Shown here in pieces: positions 20,135 through 28,243 of a stretch of DNA of 64,000 bases. Each line of letters opens with the position of its first letter. The first letter of the stretch is position 1. The stretch comes from Microbacterium esteraromaticum (GTDB lineage Bacteria; Actinomycetota; Actinomycetes; Actinomycetales; Microbacteriaceae): contig NZ_CP043732.1 of NCBI RefSeq assembly GCF_014084045.1, positions 1,426,001 to 1,490,000 of the forward strand, read 5' to 3'. The notes beneath the pieces were generated by a model, which saw nothing but the letters and a program-made list of their open reading frames with translations, searched no databases and was not told where the DNA came from. The position numbers were made by a program, and so were the translations under genes.

Positions 20135-21646
20135 TCAGTGGCCCGCGTTCAGACCACCGCTCAGGCGGTCGCGGAATGCCGCAGCCGTGTCGTTGAGCCC
20201 CGTGATCTCGACGGCTGTGCCGTGGGCGGCGTACTTCGTGATCACGGCGTCGAGCGCGGCGACCGTCGAGGCGTCCCAGATGTGCGAGCGCGACATGTCG
20301 ATGACCACTCGGCGGGGATCGGCCGCGTACTCGAACTGCGTCGTCAGGTCGTTGCTCGACGCGAAGAACAGCTCGCCGTCGACCCGGTAGCGGGCGGTGT
20401 CGCCGTCGACCTCGCGGGTCACCGTGACGAAGTGGGCGACACGGCGGGCGAACATCACCATGGCGGTGAGCACACCGAGCACGACGCCGATCGCGAGGTT
20501 GTGGGTGACGACCGTCGCGACGACGGTGATCAGCATCACGGCTGTCTCGCTCTTGGGCATCCGCCGCAGAGTGCCGAGACGGATGCTGTGCCAGTCGAAG
20601 GTCGCGACCGAGACGAAGATCATCACGGCGACGAGCGCGGCCATGGGGATGATCGCGACGAGATCGCCGAGCACCAGCACCAGCACCAGCAGGAACGCTC
20701 CGGCCAGGAAGGTCGAGATCCGGGTGCGGGCCCCCGAGGCCTTCACGTTGATCATGGTCTGCCCGATCATGGCGCACCCGCCCATGCCGCCGAACAGGCC
20801 GGACAGGATGTTCGCCCCGCCCTGGCCGAGAGCCTCCCGGGTCTTGCGGGAGTGCGTGTCGGTGATGTCGTCGACCAGCTTGGCCGTCATCAGCGACTCC
20901 ATCAGACCGACGAGCGCCATGGCGAGGGCGTACGGGCCGATGATGCCGAGCGTCTCGAGAGTGAACGGCACATTCGGTATGAAGAGGGCAGGCAGGCTGG
21001 TCGGCAGCTCGCCCTGGTCGCCGACGTTCGGGACGCGGATGCCCAGGGCGACCACGGCGACGGTGAGCACGACGATCGCGACGAGCGGCGCGGGCACGGC
21101 CTTCGTCGCCCGCGGGAGCAGGAACACGATCGCGAGGCCGATCGCGGTCAGCGGGTACACGGCCCACGGCACCCCGATCAGCTGCGGCACCTGCGCCGAG
21201 AAGATGAGGATGGCGAGGGCGTTCACGAACCCGACCATGACGGAGCGCGGGATGAAGCGCATGAGCTTCGCGACGCCGAGCGCGCCCAGCAGCAGCTGGA
21301 TGACTCCGGCGAGGATCACCGTGGCGATGAAGTACTCCATGCCGTGCTCGCGCACCACCGGCGCGATGACGAGGGCGACTGCGCCGGTGGCGGCCGAGAT
21401 CATCGCCGGGCGCCCACCGAGGAAGGAGATCGTGACCGCCATGATGAACGATGAGAACAGGCCGACGCGGGGGTCGACTCCCGCGATGATCGAGAAGGCG
21501 ATCGCCTCGGGGATCAGCGCCAGCGCGACGACCAGACCCGCGAGCACCTCACGGGTCAGCAGGCGAGGGCTGCGCAGCGCCTGCCGGACGGTCGGCTCGA
21601 TGCGGTACCGCGACCCGTGATCGCGGGCGGGGGTGACGGCGGTCAT
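20135..21646 (-). CDS. SulP-family anion transporter with STAS domain
   Basis: A 503-residue secondary transporter with the SulP core (EVLAGLVVALALIPEAIAFSIIAGVDP, the hallmark first helices, and SGLFGGMGGCAMIGQT in the middle) and a cytoplasmic STAS domain (residues about 395-495, with VVIDMSRSHIWDASTVAALD). Members carry sulfate, bicarbonate or other anions, often coupled to Na+ or H+; the substrate cannot be read here. The start at ATG 21646 is supported by GAGGAG upstream. It is divergent from a MerR-type regulator across 125 bp, which suggests that regulator controls it. Confidence 0.88.
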   Translation of the reverse strand: MTAVTPARDHGSRYRIEPTVRQALRSPRLLTREVLAGLVVALALIPEAIAFSIIAGVDPRVGLFSSFIMAVTISFLGGRPAMISAATGAVALVIAPVVREHGMEYFIATVILAGVIQLLLGALGVAKLMRFIPRSVMVGFVNALAILIFSAQVPQLIGVPWAVYPLTAIGLAIVFLLPRATKAVPAPLVAIVVLTVAVVALGIRVPNVGDQGELPTSLPALFIPNVPFTLETLGIIGPYALAMALVGLMESLMTAKLVDDITDTHSRKTREALGQGGANILSGLFGGMGGCAMIGQTMINVKASGARTRISTFLAGAFLLVLVLVLGDLVAIIPMAALVAVMIFVSVATFDWHSIRLGTLRRMPKSETAVMLITVVATVVTHNLAIGVVLGVLTAMVMFARRVAHFVTVTREVDGDTARYRVDGELFFASSNDLTTQFEYAADPRRVVIDMSRSHIWDASTVAALDAVITKYAAHGTAVEITGLNDTAAAFRDRLSGGLNAGH

Positions 21647-21729
21647 GATGCTCCTCGGATGAGGGTGCGCGCGGCGCAGCCGGGCGGGAGAGAATGGGGA
21701 GGGCGGAGACGAAGCCGCCCGACAGCAGA

Positions 21730-21746
21730 CTCTAACGTAACGTGAG
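21730..21746. promoter_or_regulatory. candidate MerR operator between SulP and MerR genes
   Basis: CTCTAACGTAACGTGAG is an imperfect dyad with a direct ACGTAACGT core in the divergent region. MerR regulators usually bind such dyads in the spacer of a promoter and often control a divergent neighbour. Assignment is by position and shape only. Confidence 0.35.
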
Positions 21747-21770
21747 GTTTGCGCGGAAACCGGAGGTCGC

Positions 21771-22139
21771 GTGGAACAGCTGAAGATGCGCATCGGCGAT
21801 GTCGCCGAGCGCACCTCGCTCTCCCTTCGCACGCTCCGGCACTACGACGAGATGGGGCTGGTCGAGCCGTCCGCGCGCACGCACGGGGGCTTCCGGCTCT
21901 ACACCGAAGACGATGTGAGCCGTCTCATGCTCGTGCGCCGCATGAAGCCGCTCGGCTACACCCTCGAGGAGATGCGCGAGCTTCTGCTCGTGGTCGACGC
22001 CGTTCGCGCTGATCCCGACGACATCTCGGCCGCTGCCCGTCTGGACGAGCTGCGGGTGGAGGCCAGCGACCGTCGCGCGCGCCTCGCCGCGCAGGTCGAG
22101 ATGGCCGACGAGTTCCTGGAGCAGCTCGACGGAGTCTGA
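21771..22139 (+). CDS. MerR-family transcriptional regulator
   Basis: A 122-residue regulator with an N-terminal winged helix (MRIGDVAERTSLSLRTLRHYDEMGL-type sequence, residues 6-30, then FRLYTEDDVSRL) and a dimerising coiled coil in residues about 75-115. No Cys or His cluster typical of metal-sensing MerR members is present, so the signal is unknown. It starts at GTG 21771 with GGAGG upstream. Divergence from the SulP gene makes that transporter its most likely target. Confidence 0.88.
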   Translation: MEQLKMRIGDVAERTSLSLRTLRHYDEMGLVEPSARTHGGFRLYTEDDVSRLMLVRRMKPLGYTLEEMRELLLVVDAVRADPDDISAAARLDELRVEASDRRARLAAQVEMADEFLEQLDGV

Positions 22140-22403
22140 GCCCCGCCCGTCGGGTTGCCGATGCCGGCGTGGTACCGTTGCGTGTCCCTCCGCCGGAGGG
22201 CCCACTCTCACAAGGCTCGCGAATCTCGCTGCAGCCCATCACCCCGATCCCTTCCCGCGTGTGAGTTCCGCGGACCCGGATCCCCGATCCCGTCGGATCG
22301 CGCATCGCGCCAGTCGATCGGCATCGTCTCTTCGTGCCCGCCGGACAGTTCAGCGGGGCATAGCGATCGCGACAGCGATCAGAACAACAGAAAGCAGAAG
22401 CAC

Positions 22404-22607
22404 ATGGCCACTGGCACTGTGAAATGGTTCAACTCCGAGAAGGGCTTCGGCTTCATCGCTCCCGATGACGGCTCGGACGACCTGTTCGCGCACTTCTCGG
22501 CGATCGAGGGCAACGGCTACAAGGAGCTCACCGAGAACCAGAAGGTCGAGTTCGAGCCCGAGCGCGGCCCCAAGGGCATGCAGGCGGCGAAGATCCGCGC
22601 GCTCTGA
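22404..22607 (+). CDS. cspA: cold-shock protein (CspA family)
   Basis: A 67-residue single cold-shock domain: [20 protein letters not shown] with RNP1 (KGFGFI) and RNP2 (DLFAHF), ending MQAAKIRAL. It binds single-stranded RNA and DNA and acts as an RNA chaperone. ATG 22404 fits the family exactly. The 264 bp between it and the preceding gene hold no gene, leaving room for a long 5' untranslated leader as typical of cold-shock mRNAs; a CCCTCCGCCGGAGGG dyad at 22187-22201 lies in it. A strong terminator hairpin follows the stop. Confidence 0.95.
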   Translation: MATGTVKWFNSEKGFGFIAPDDGSDDLFAHFSAIEGNGYKELTENQKVEFEPERGPKGMQAAKIRAL

Positions 22608-22619
22608 CCCGAGCATCAT

Positions 22620-22653
22620 GAACCGGCCGGGGCCTTCGGGCTCCGGCCGGTTC
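22620..22653. terminator. hairpin terminator after the cold-shock gene
   Basis: A perfect 11-base stem GAACCGGCCGG (22620-22630) / CCGGCCGGTTC (22643-22653) with a 12-base loop lies between the convergent cold-shock and nhaA genes and can serve both. Confidence 0.8.
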
Positions 22654-22664
22654 GTCGTTCTCGG

Positions 22665-23945
22665 TCAACTCGATTCGTATCTGCGGTAACGACGGTTACG
22701 CAGGCCGAGGAGGACGGATGCCAGCAGCGCCGCGCTCACCGACGCGGTGAGGATCGCCACCTTGGCCTGGTCGTGATGCGGGTCGTCGACGCTGAAGCTC
22801 AGCTCGGCGACCAGCAGCGAGACGGTGAAGCCAATGCCCGCGAGCAGCCCGACCCCGATGATGTCGATCCACTGCAGCGAGGGGTCGAGGTTGATCCGTC
22901 GCACACGGGTCACGATCCACGTCGCCGCGGCGATGCCGAGCGGCTTGCCGACGACGAGTCCGAGGATGATGCCCAGCACGACCGGGTCGCTGAGCGCCGA
23001 GACGAAGCCCTCGGCGCCGCCGATCGCCACACCGGCCGAGAAGAAGGCGAAGACGGGCACGGCGATTCCGCTGGAGATGGGCCGGAACCGGTGCTCGAAG
23101 ACCTCGGCGAGGCCGGGCCCCGCGTCATCTCGGCGGTCCTTGCGGCGGTGCAGTACCGGGATCGTGAAGCCCAGCAGCACGCCCGCGATCGTCGCATGGA
23201 TGCCGGACGCGTGCACCAGCGCCCAGGCGACGAAGCCGAGCGGAAGCAGGATGAGCCATGCCGCCGCCGGACGCAGGTGGAAGAACTGCCGGTATCGCTG
23301 GGCGATCGCGCCATACACGGCGATGGTCGCCAGAGCCAGCAGAAGCGGCACGATCTCGATGGTGTCGGTGTAGAAGATCGCGATGATCCCGATCGCGACG
23401 AGGTCGTCGACGACCGCGAGCGTGAGCAGGAAGATGCGCAGCGCGCTCGGCAGGTGGGATCCGATGATCGCCAGCACCGCGACGGCGAAGGCGATGTCGG
23501 TGGCGGTGGGGATGGCCCAGCCGTCGGCCGCGCCGGCTGTGCCCGAGGTGACCGCCACGTAGATCAGAGCGGGCACCGCGACGCCGCCGAGGGCGGCGAC
23601 CACCGGAACCACGGCCGTGCTGAACTGGCGCAGATCGCCCGCGACGAACTCGCGCTTGAGCTCGAGGCCGACGAGGAAGAAGAAGACCGCGAGTAGACCG
23701 TCGGCGGCCCATTGCCCCAGCGTCAGCCGCAGGTGCCAGGGCTCATAGCCGAACTCGATGTCGCGAAGGGCGAAGTACCCCTCCGCCCATGGCGAGTTGG
23801 CCCACAGCAGAGCCAGGGCAGCTGCGACGACCAGGAGCAGGCCGCCGACGGTCTCCTTGCGGAGGATCTGTCCGATGCGGACGGACTCGGCCTTCGAGGA
23901 GGACGGGAACAGGGTGCGGCGAAGCCGCGACGGGGAACGTGTCAT
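22665..23945 (-). CDS. nhaA: Na+/H+ antiporter NhaA
   Basis: A 426-residue antiporter. It shows [19 protein letters not shown] at the first helix, the [13 protein letters not shown] segment, [13 protein letters not shown], and the paired transport aspartates in [11 protein letters not shown], with [15 protein letters not shown] later; the overall length and helix pattern fit NhaA. It exchanges intracellular Na+ (or Li+) for external protons. I use ATG 23945 ([10 protein letters not shown]), since the longer reading adds a 59-residue Arg-rich stretch with no family match. It lies just downstream of the potassium uptake operon on the same strand, so Na+ export and K+ import genes are adjacent. 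Confidence 0.92.
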   Translation of the reverse strand: MTRSPSRLRRTLFPSSSKAESVRIGQILRKETVGGLLLVVAAALALLWANSPWAEGYFALRDIEFGYEPWHLRLTLGQWAADGLLAVFFFLVGLELKREFVAGDLRQFSTAVVPVVAALGGVAVPALIYVAVTSGTAGAADGWAIPTATDIAFAVAVLAIIGSHLPSALRIFLLTLAVVDDLVAIGIIAIFYTDTIEIVPLLLALATIAVYGAIAQRYRQFFHLRPAAAWLILLPLGFVAWALVHASGIHATIAGVLLGFTIPVLHRRKDRRDDAGPGLAEVFEHRFRPISSGIAVPVFAFFSAGVAIGGAEGFVSALSDPVVLGIILGLVVGKPLGIAAATWIVTRVRRINLDPSLQWIDIIGVGLLAGIGFTVSLLVAELSFSVDDPHHDQAKVAILTASVSAALLASVLLGLRNRRYRRYESS

Positions 23946-24022
23946 GGGGATCTTTCCGGTCGACCGACGATGACGTCGACCAGGCTTCCCGACACTCCTC
24001 ATCCAGCCTATCAAAGGGGTCG

Positions 24023-24718
24023 TCAGCGCAGTTGCGCGAAACGCTCCACGCGATTGATCGGACCCATCACGAGCATTGTGTCGCCCGGACCCAGCACCGT
24101 CTCGGGAGCGGCATTGGTCCACTCGCCGTGTTCATGCCGATACGCCGCGATGGTGATCCCGTAGGTTGCGCGCACCCCCGCCGTGGCGAGGGTCATCCCG
24201 TGCAGCAGCTGCGGTGCGACGGTCTTGACGACGGCGAAGCCCCGGTCGATCTCGAGGTAGTCGGCCGCGGCGCCGCGCACGAGGTGTGCGACCCGGCGCC
24301 CCATGTCCTTCTCGGGGTAGATCACCCGGTGCACGCCGAGCTGCTCGAGTACCGCTCCGTGCCTTTCGTCGACAGCCTTCGCCCAGATCACCGGCACTTC
24401 CAGGCGGAGCAGCAGCGAGGCGGTGAGGATCGACGCGGTGATGTCGTTGCCGATCGACACGACCACCCGGTCGAAGTCGCCGATGCCGAGCTGATCGAGG
24501 ACGTCGAGCTTGGTGGAGTCGGCGCGGACCACCTGGGTCAGCTCGCCGTTCAGCGACTGGACGATGTCTTCGTCGACGTCGACTCCCAGCACGTCGGTGC
24601 CGGATGCCATGAGCTCCAGCGCCAGCGAGATGCCGAAACGGCCGAGGCCGATCACGGCCACGGAGTCGGCTTCGGCGATGCGCCGCGGTGTGCGTCCGAA
24701 GGAGAGGAAGGACGACAT
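24023..24718 (-). CDS. ktrA: Trk/Ktr potassium uptake regulatory subunit (RCK protein)
   Basis: A 231-residue RCK protein: Rossmann fold starting [18 protein letters not shown] (the GxGxxG-type dinucleotide site), then [11 protein letters not shown] with the acidic residue for ribose binding, and a C-terminal TrkA-C domain (residues about 145-225). It forms the cytoplasmic gating ring that binds ATP/ADP or NAD(H), and through TrkA-C perhaps c-di-AMP, to control the KtrB channel. The start at ATG 24718 has AAAGGAAC upstream. It is the last gene of the kimA-kdpD-kdpE-ktrB-ktrA run, 32 bp after ktrB. Confidence 0.9.
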   Translation of the reverse strand: MSSFLSFGRTPRRIAEADSVAVIGLGRFGISLALELMASGTDVLGVDVDEDIVQSLNGELTQVVRADSTKLDVLDQLGIGDFDRVVVSIGNDITASILTASLLLRLEVPVIWAKAVDERHGAVLEQLGVHRVIYPEKDMGRRVAHLVRGAAADYLEIDRGFAVVKTVAPQLLHGMTLATAGVRATYGITIAAYRHEHGEWTNAAPETVLGPGDTMLVMGPINRVERFAQLR

Positions 24719-24750
24719 CTCGTTCCTTTCGTGTGTTGAGCGCCGGCGGA

Positions 24751-26091
24751 TCATCCGATCGCCGGACGCTCCTTGGGCAGTTCATAGGCGATCCGCCGCT
24801 CGCGCAGCGCGAGAGCCGAACCGAGGGTGAGGGGGCCGATACGGCCGAGGAACATGAGCAGCACGAGGATCATCTGCGCCGCGGGCGGCAGAGACGCGGT
24901 GATACCCGTCGACAGGCCCACGGTGCCGAAGGCCGACACGACTTCGAACAGCACGCGGTCGAGGTCGAGGTCAGTCATCGCGAGGATGGCGATCACCCCG
25001 GCCATGACGGCGGCGAGCGCGACGAGCACCACGGTGATCGCCTCGCGGTGCACGGCGCGCGAGAGCCGCTTGCCGAACACGTTCACGGCGGCGCCGCCAC
25101 GCAGCTCGGTCCACAGGATGAAGAACAGCACGGCGAACGTCGTCACCTTGATGCCGCCAGCGGTGCCGGCGGGGCCGCCGCCGATGAACATCAGCACGTC
25201 GGTGATCAGCCAGGTCTCGTCGTTCATCGCACCGACGTCGACGCTGTTGAACCCGGCTGTGCGGGCCTGGGTCGAATAGACGAATCCGGCCAGCACCCGC
25301 GACCACGGGTCGAGCGACCCGAAGGTGCGCGGGTTGCCCCACTCGATCACCGTCACACTCAGGGCGCCCACCGTGAGCAGGGCGACGGTCGCGGTGAGCA
25401 CGATGCGCGTGTTCATGGTCCAGTGCAGCGGCCGGCGCAGCTCGCGGCGCAGCTGGCGCAGAACGGGGAAGCCCAGCCCGCCGAGGATGATCGCGGCGCA
25501 GATCGGCAGGGTGATCCAGGGATCGGAGACGAAGCCCATGAGGCTGTCGGTGTAGAGCGCGAAGCCGGCGTTGTTGAACGACGAGACGGCGTGGAACACG
25601 GCGTGCCGCGCTGCGCGACCGACGTCGTAGCCATGGCCGGTCAGGAAGCGCACGAACAGAATCACCGCGACGATGGCCTCGATGGTGAGGGTGGTGAGCA
25701 GGATGCCCGTCGCCAGGCGCCGAACATCGCCCGCGCCGGGCGACTTCGTCTCGGTCGTCGTGATCATGCGCGAGCGCACCGACAGCCGTCGGGCGAGCGC
25801 GAGCCCGATCAACGCGGCGAACAGCATGATCCCCAGCCCGCCGAGCTGGATGAGCAGCATGATGACGACCTTGCCGAATGCGCTCCAGTGCACCGCGGTG
25901 TCGACCACGATGAGACCGGTCACGCACACCGCCGAAGTGGACGTGAAGAGCGCTTCGAGAGGGCCGGTCCACTGCCCGTCGGCCGATGAGATGGGCAGCA
26001 TGAGCACCAGGGCGCCGAGCAGAATGGCCGCGGCGAATCCTGTCACGATCACCTGGGCGGGTGCGAGGTGTCGTGCGAGCCTCGCTCTCAC
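24751..26091 (-). CDS. ktrB: Trk/Ktr potassium channel subunit (TrkH/KtrB family)
   Basis: A 446-residue K+ translocating subunit with four repeated M1-P-M2 units. Selectivity-filter-like segments are visible as TSTSAVCVTGL, FNNAGFAL, ARTAGFN and SAFGTVGLS, each supplying the filter Gly of the family. It conducts K+ (often Na+-coupled) under control of the RCK ring. I place the start at GTG 26091, overlapping the stop of the response-regulator gene (GTGA); a longer reading adds 70 residues that simply shadow that gene. Strong translational coupling to its regulators is therefore expected. Confidence 0.92.
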   Translation of the reverse strand: MRARLARHLAPAQVIVTGFAAAILLGALVLMLPISSADGQWTGPLEALFTSTSAVCVTGLIVVDTAVHWSAFGKVVIMLLIQLGGLGIMLFAALIGLALARRLSVRSRMITTTETKSPGAGDVRRLATGILLTTLTIEAIVAVILFVRFLTGHGYDVGRAARHAVFHAVSSFNNAGFALYTDSLMGFVSDPWITLPICAAIILGGLGFPVLRQLRRELRRPLHWTMNTRIVLTATVALLTVGALSVTVIEWGNPRTFGSLDPWSRVLAGFVYSTQARTAGFNSVDVGAMNDETWLITDVLMFIGGGPAGTAGGIKVTTFAVLFFILWTELRGGAAVNVFGKRLSRAVHREAITVVLVALAAVMAGVIAILAMTDLDLDRVLFEVVSAFGTVGLSTGITASLPPAAQMILVLLMFLGRIGPLTLGSALALRERRIAYELPKERPAIG

Positions 26092-26768
26092 GCGAGCACC
26101 AGCCGGTAGCCCATCCCCGCTTCGGTGAGGAGGTGCTCCGGTCGGCCCGGTTCGCGTTCGAGCTTCTTGCGCAGCTGCGACATGTACAGCCGCAGATACC
26201 CCGAGTCGGTCACCTGGTCGCTGCCCCAGATCTCGCGCAGCAGCTCGTGACGGGTGACGAGGGCGCCGGGATGCCGGCACAGGTGCTCCAGCATCCGCCA
26301 CTCGGTCGGCGTGAGATGCACCGGCGCGCCGGCGCGGGTGACGAGGGTGGCGGCGAGGTCGACGACCACGTCGCCGAACCGCACCACCGACTCCGCCGTC
26401 TCGCCGATCGGCGCGGCGCGGCGCGCGAGGGCGCGCAGGCGCGCAAGCAGCTCGTCGACCTGGAACGGCTTGGTCACGAAGTCGTCGGCCCCGGCATCCA
26501 GCGCATCGACCTTGTCGGCCGAGCCGGTGCGGCCGGAGACGACGATGATCGGTGCCCGGGTCCAGCCGCGCAGCGCGTGGATCACCTCCATGCCGTCCAG
26601 CCGCGGCATCCCGAGGTCGAGCAGGATGATGTCGGGATGCGACTGAGCTGCGAGCGTGATCGCCTCGGCGCCGTCGGATGCGGCGATCACGTCGTAGCCG
26701 TGCGCGGCGAGCGTGATGCGCAGGGCCCGCACGAGCTGCGGATCGTCGTCGGCGATAAGAAGCTTCAC
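26088..26768 (-). CDS. kdpE: OmpR-family response regulator, KdpE-like
   Basis: A 226-residue regulator: receiver domain with acidic pocket DDD (residues 7-9), phospho-acceptor D51 in LLDLGMP and conserved Lys in VTKPF, then an OmpR-type winged helix (LTPTEWRMLEHLCRHPGALV). Its partner is the kinase encoded just upstream with a GTGA overlap. KdpE normally activates kdpFABC, but no kdpFABC genes are here; instead it is embedded between kimA and ktrBA, which points to control of this operon. It starts at GTG 26768. Confidence 0.88.
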   Translation of the reverse strand: MKLLIADDDPQLVRALRITLAAHGYDVIAASDGAEAITLAAQSHPDIILLDLGMPRLDGMEVIHALRGWTRAPIIVVSGRTGSADKVDALDAGADDFVTKPFQVDELLARLRALARRAAPIGETAESVVRFGDVVVDLAATLVTRAGAPVHLTPTEWRMLEHLCRHPGALVTRHELLREIWGSDQVTDSGYLRLYMSQLRKKLEREPGRPEHLLTEAGMGYRLVLA

Positions 26769-28243
26769 TCCGTCTCCTCCCCAGGGGAAGCCGGATGGGA
26801 TCCGGACGGAGGGGCGAGGGGAAGCGAGACGATCATGGTCAGCCCGCCGCCGGGGGTGTCCTCGGGGATGAGCGTGCCGCCCATGCCCTCGGTGAAGCCC
26901 TTCGACAGGGCGAGCCCCAGCCCCAGGCCGGTGGTGTTGTCGGTGTCGCCCAGGCGCTGGAAGGGTGCGAACATGCTCTCCTGTCGTGCCGCGGGGACGC
27001 CGACGCCGCGGTCGATGACCCGGATCTCGCCGTAGCCTCCGCGCCGCGCGGTCGAGACCAGCACGGGCTCGCCCGCCGGCGCGTGCCGATGCGCGTTGGC
27101 GAGCAGATTGACGACCACGCGCTGCAGCAGCACCGCATCGGCGAGCAGCGGCGCGAGTCCTGGGTCGAGTCGCAGCTCGACCTCCGAGGGCGGAAGGCTC
27201 AGCTCGTCGAGAGCGGCGAGCACGGTGTTCTCGGCATCGGTCGGTGCCAGCGACACGGCCAGCACGCCTGCCTGCACGCGGCTCACGTCGAGCAGGTCGG
27301 TGACCAGCGTCGACAGTGTCGCGAGGCTCTCGTCGGCTGTCGCCAGCAGCTCCTCGCGGTCGGCGGGAGAGAGGTCGTGCGCACCGCGGAGTCCGCCGAC
27401 CGCAGCCATGGCGGAGGCGAGCGGGCGACGTACGTCGTGACTCAGAGCGGAGAGCAGGGCGCTGCGCACCTGGTCGGTCTCGGCCAGTGCCTCGGCCCGC
27501 TGCGCGGTGGCGCTGAGGTCGGTGTGCTCCATCGCCGCCCCGAGCTGGGCGACGATCACCTCCAGTAGACGTCGTGCCGGAGCATCCAGTGGTCCGCCGT
27601 GCAGTTCGAGCACGGCCTCCGGAGCGCCGTCGGCGTCACGGCCGACCTCGACGGTGGTGGACCGTCCGTCGCGCACCGGCTCGCCGTCGACGGCGAGCAC
27701 CTCTCCCGAGCGCGACAGCAGGCGCACGCCGCTGAGCCCGAACGCCTCGCGAGCGCGCGAGATCAGCGCCTGCACCGCGTGCTCGCCGCGCAGCACGTTG
27801 CCCGCGACTGACACGAGCAGCTCCGCCTCGGCTGTCGCACGCACGGCCGCGCGCCCGCGTCGGGCAGCGACGCTGACGATCAGACCGACCAGCACGGCGA
27901 TCACCACGTAGAGCGCCAGCGCGATGGCGTGCAGCGGGTGCGCGACGGTGATCGAGAACTGCGGGGCGACGAACAGCAGATCGAGCGTGAGCCCTGAGAG
28001 CACGGCGGCGAAGACCGCGGGGAACAGGCCGCCGATCAGGGCCACCACGACCACGAGCAGCTGATACCAGAGCACCTCGGCGGTGATCGACTCGGGGCTC
28101 CGCAGCGTGAACAGGGTCCAGGTCAGCAGCGGGCCGAAGATCAGCGCGACCGCGAACCCGGCGACCTGGCGCCGCCATCCGAGCGCCACTCCGGTGACGC
28201 GGGGCAGGACGCCCCGCACGCCCGCCGCGCTCTCGCCGCTCAT
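26765..28243 (-). CDS. kdpD: sensor histidine kinase, KdpD-like without the N-terminal KdpD/USP module
   Basis: A 492-residue kinase. It begins with the DUF4118 four-helix membrane segment of KdpD (residues about 25-130), then a GAF-like domain (about 140-240), a HisKA helix with the phospho-acceptor H269 in LSALSHDVRRPL, and a HATPase domain (NLLANAHRHAP, DRGVGVP, GLGLGLALSKG). Classical KdpD is about 900 residues; the cytoplasmic KdpD and USP domains that sense K+ and bind c-di-AMP are absent here, so sensing must rely on the membrane and GAF-like parts or on a partner. It overlaps kimA (ATGA) and the regulator gene (GTGA). Confidence 0.87.
   Translation of the reverse strand: MSGESAAGVRGVLPRVTGVALGWRRQVAGFAVALIFGPLLTWTLFTLRSPESITAEVLWYQLLVVVVALIGGLFPAVFAAVLSGLTLDLLFVAPQFSITVAHPLHAIALALYVVIAVLVGLIVSVAARRGRAAVRATAEAELLVSVAGNVLRGEHAVQALISRAREAFGLSGVRLLSRSGEVLAVDGEPVRDGRSTTVEVGRDADGAPEAVLELHGGPLDAPARRLLEVIVAQLGAAMEHTDLSATAQRAEALAETDQVRSALLSALSHDVRRPLASAMAAVGGLRGAHDLSPADREELLATADESLATLSTLVTDLLDVSRVQAGVLAVSLAPTDAENTVLAALDELSLPPSEVELRLDPGLAPLLADAVLLQRVVVNLLANAHRHAPAGEPVLVSTARRGGYGEIRVIDRGVGVPAARQESMFAPFQRLGDTDNTTGLGLGLALSKGFTEGMGGTLIPEDTPGGGLTMIVSLPLAPPSGSHPASPGEETE

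Noticed and set aside
18902-21454. An 850-codon open frame on the plus strand
   Set aside because: It is the antisense shadow of the M20 hydrolase and SulP genes, with His/Arg/Asp-rich low-complexity translation.
24023-28243. A kdpFABC operon expected from KdpD/KdpE-like genes
   Set aside because: No KdpA, KdpB or KdpC sequence is present; the neighbours are Ktr and KimA.
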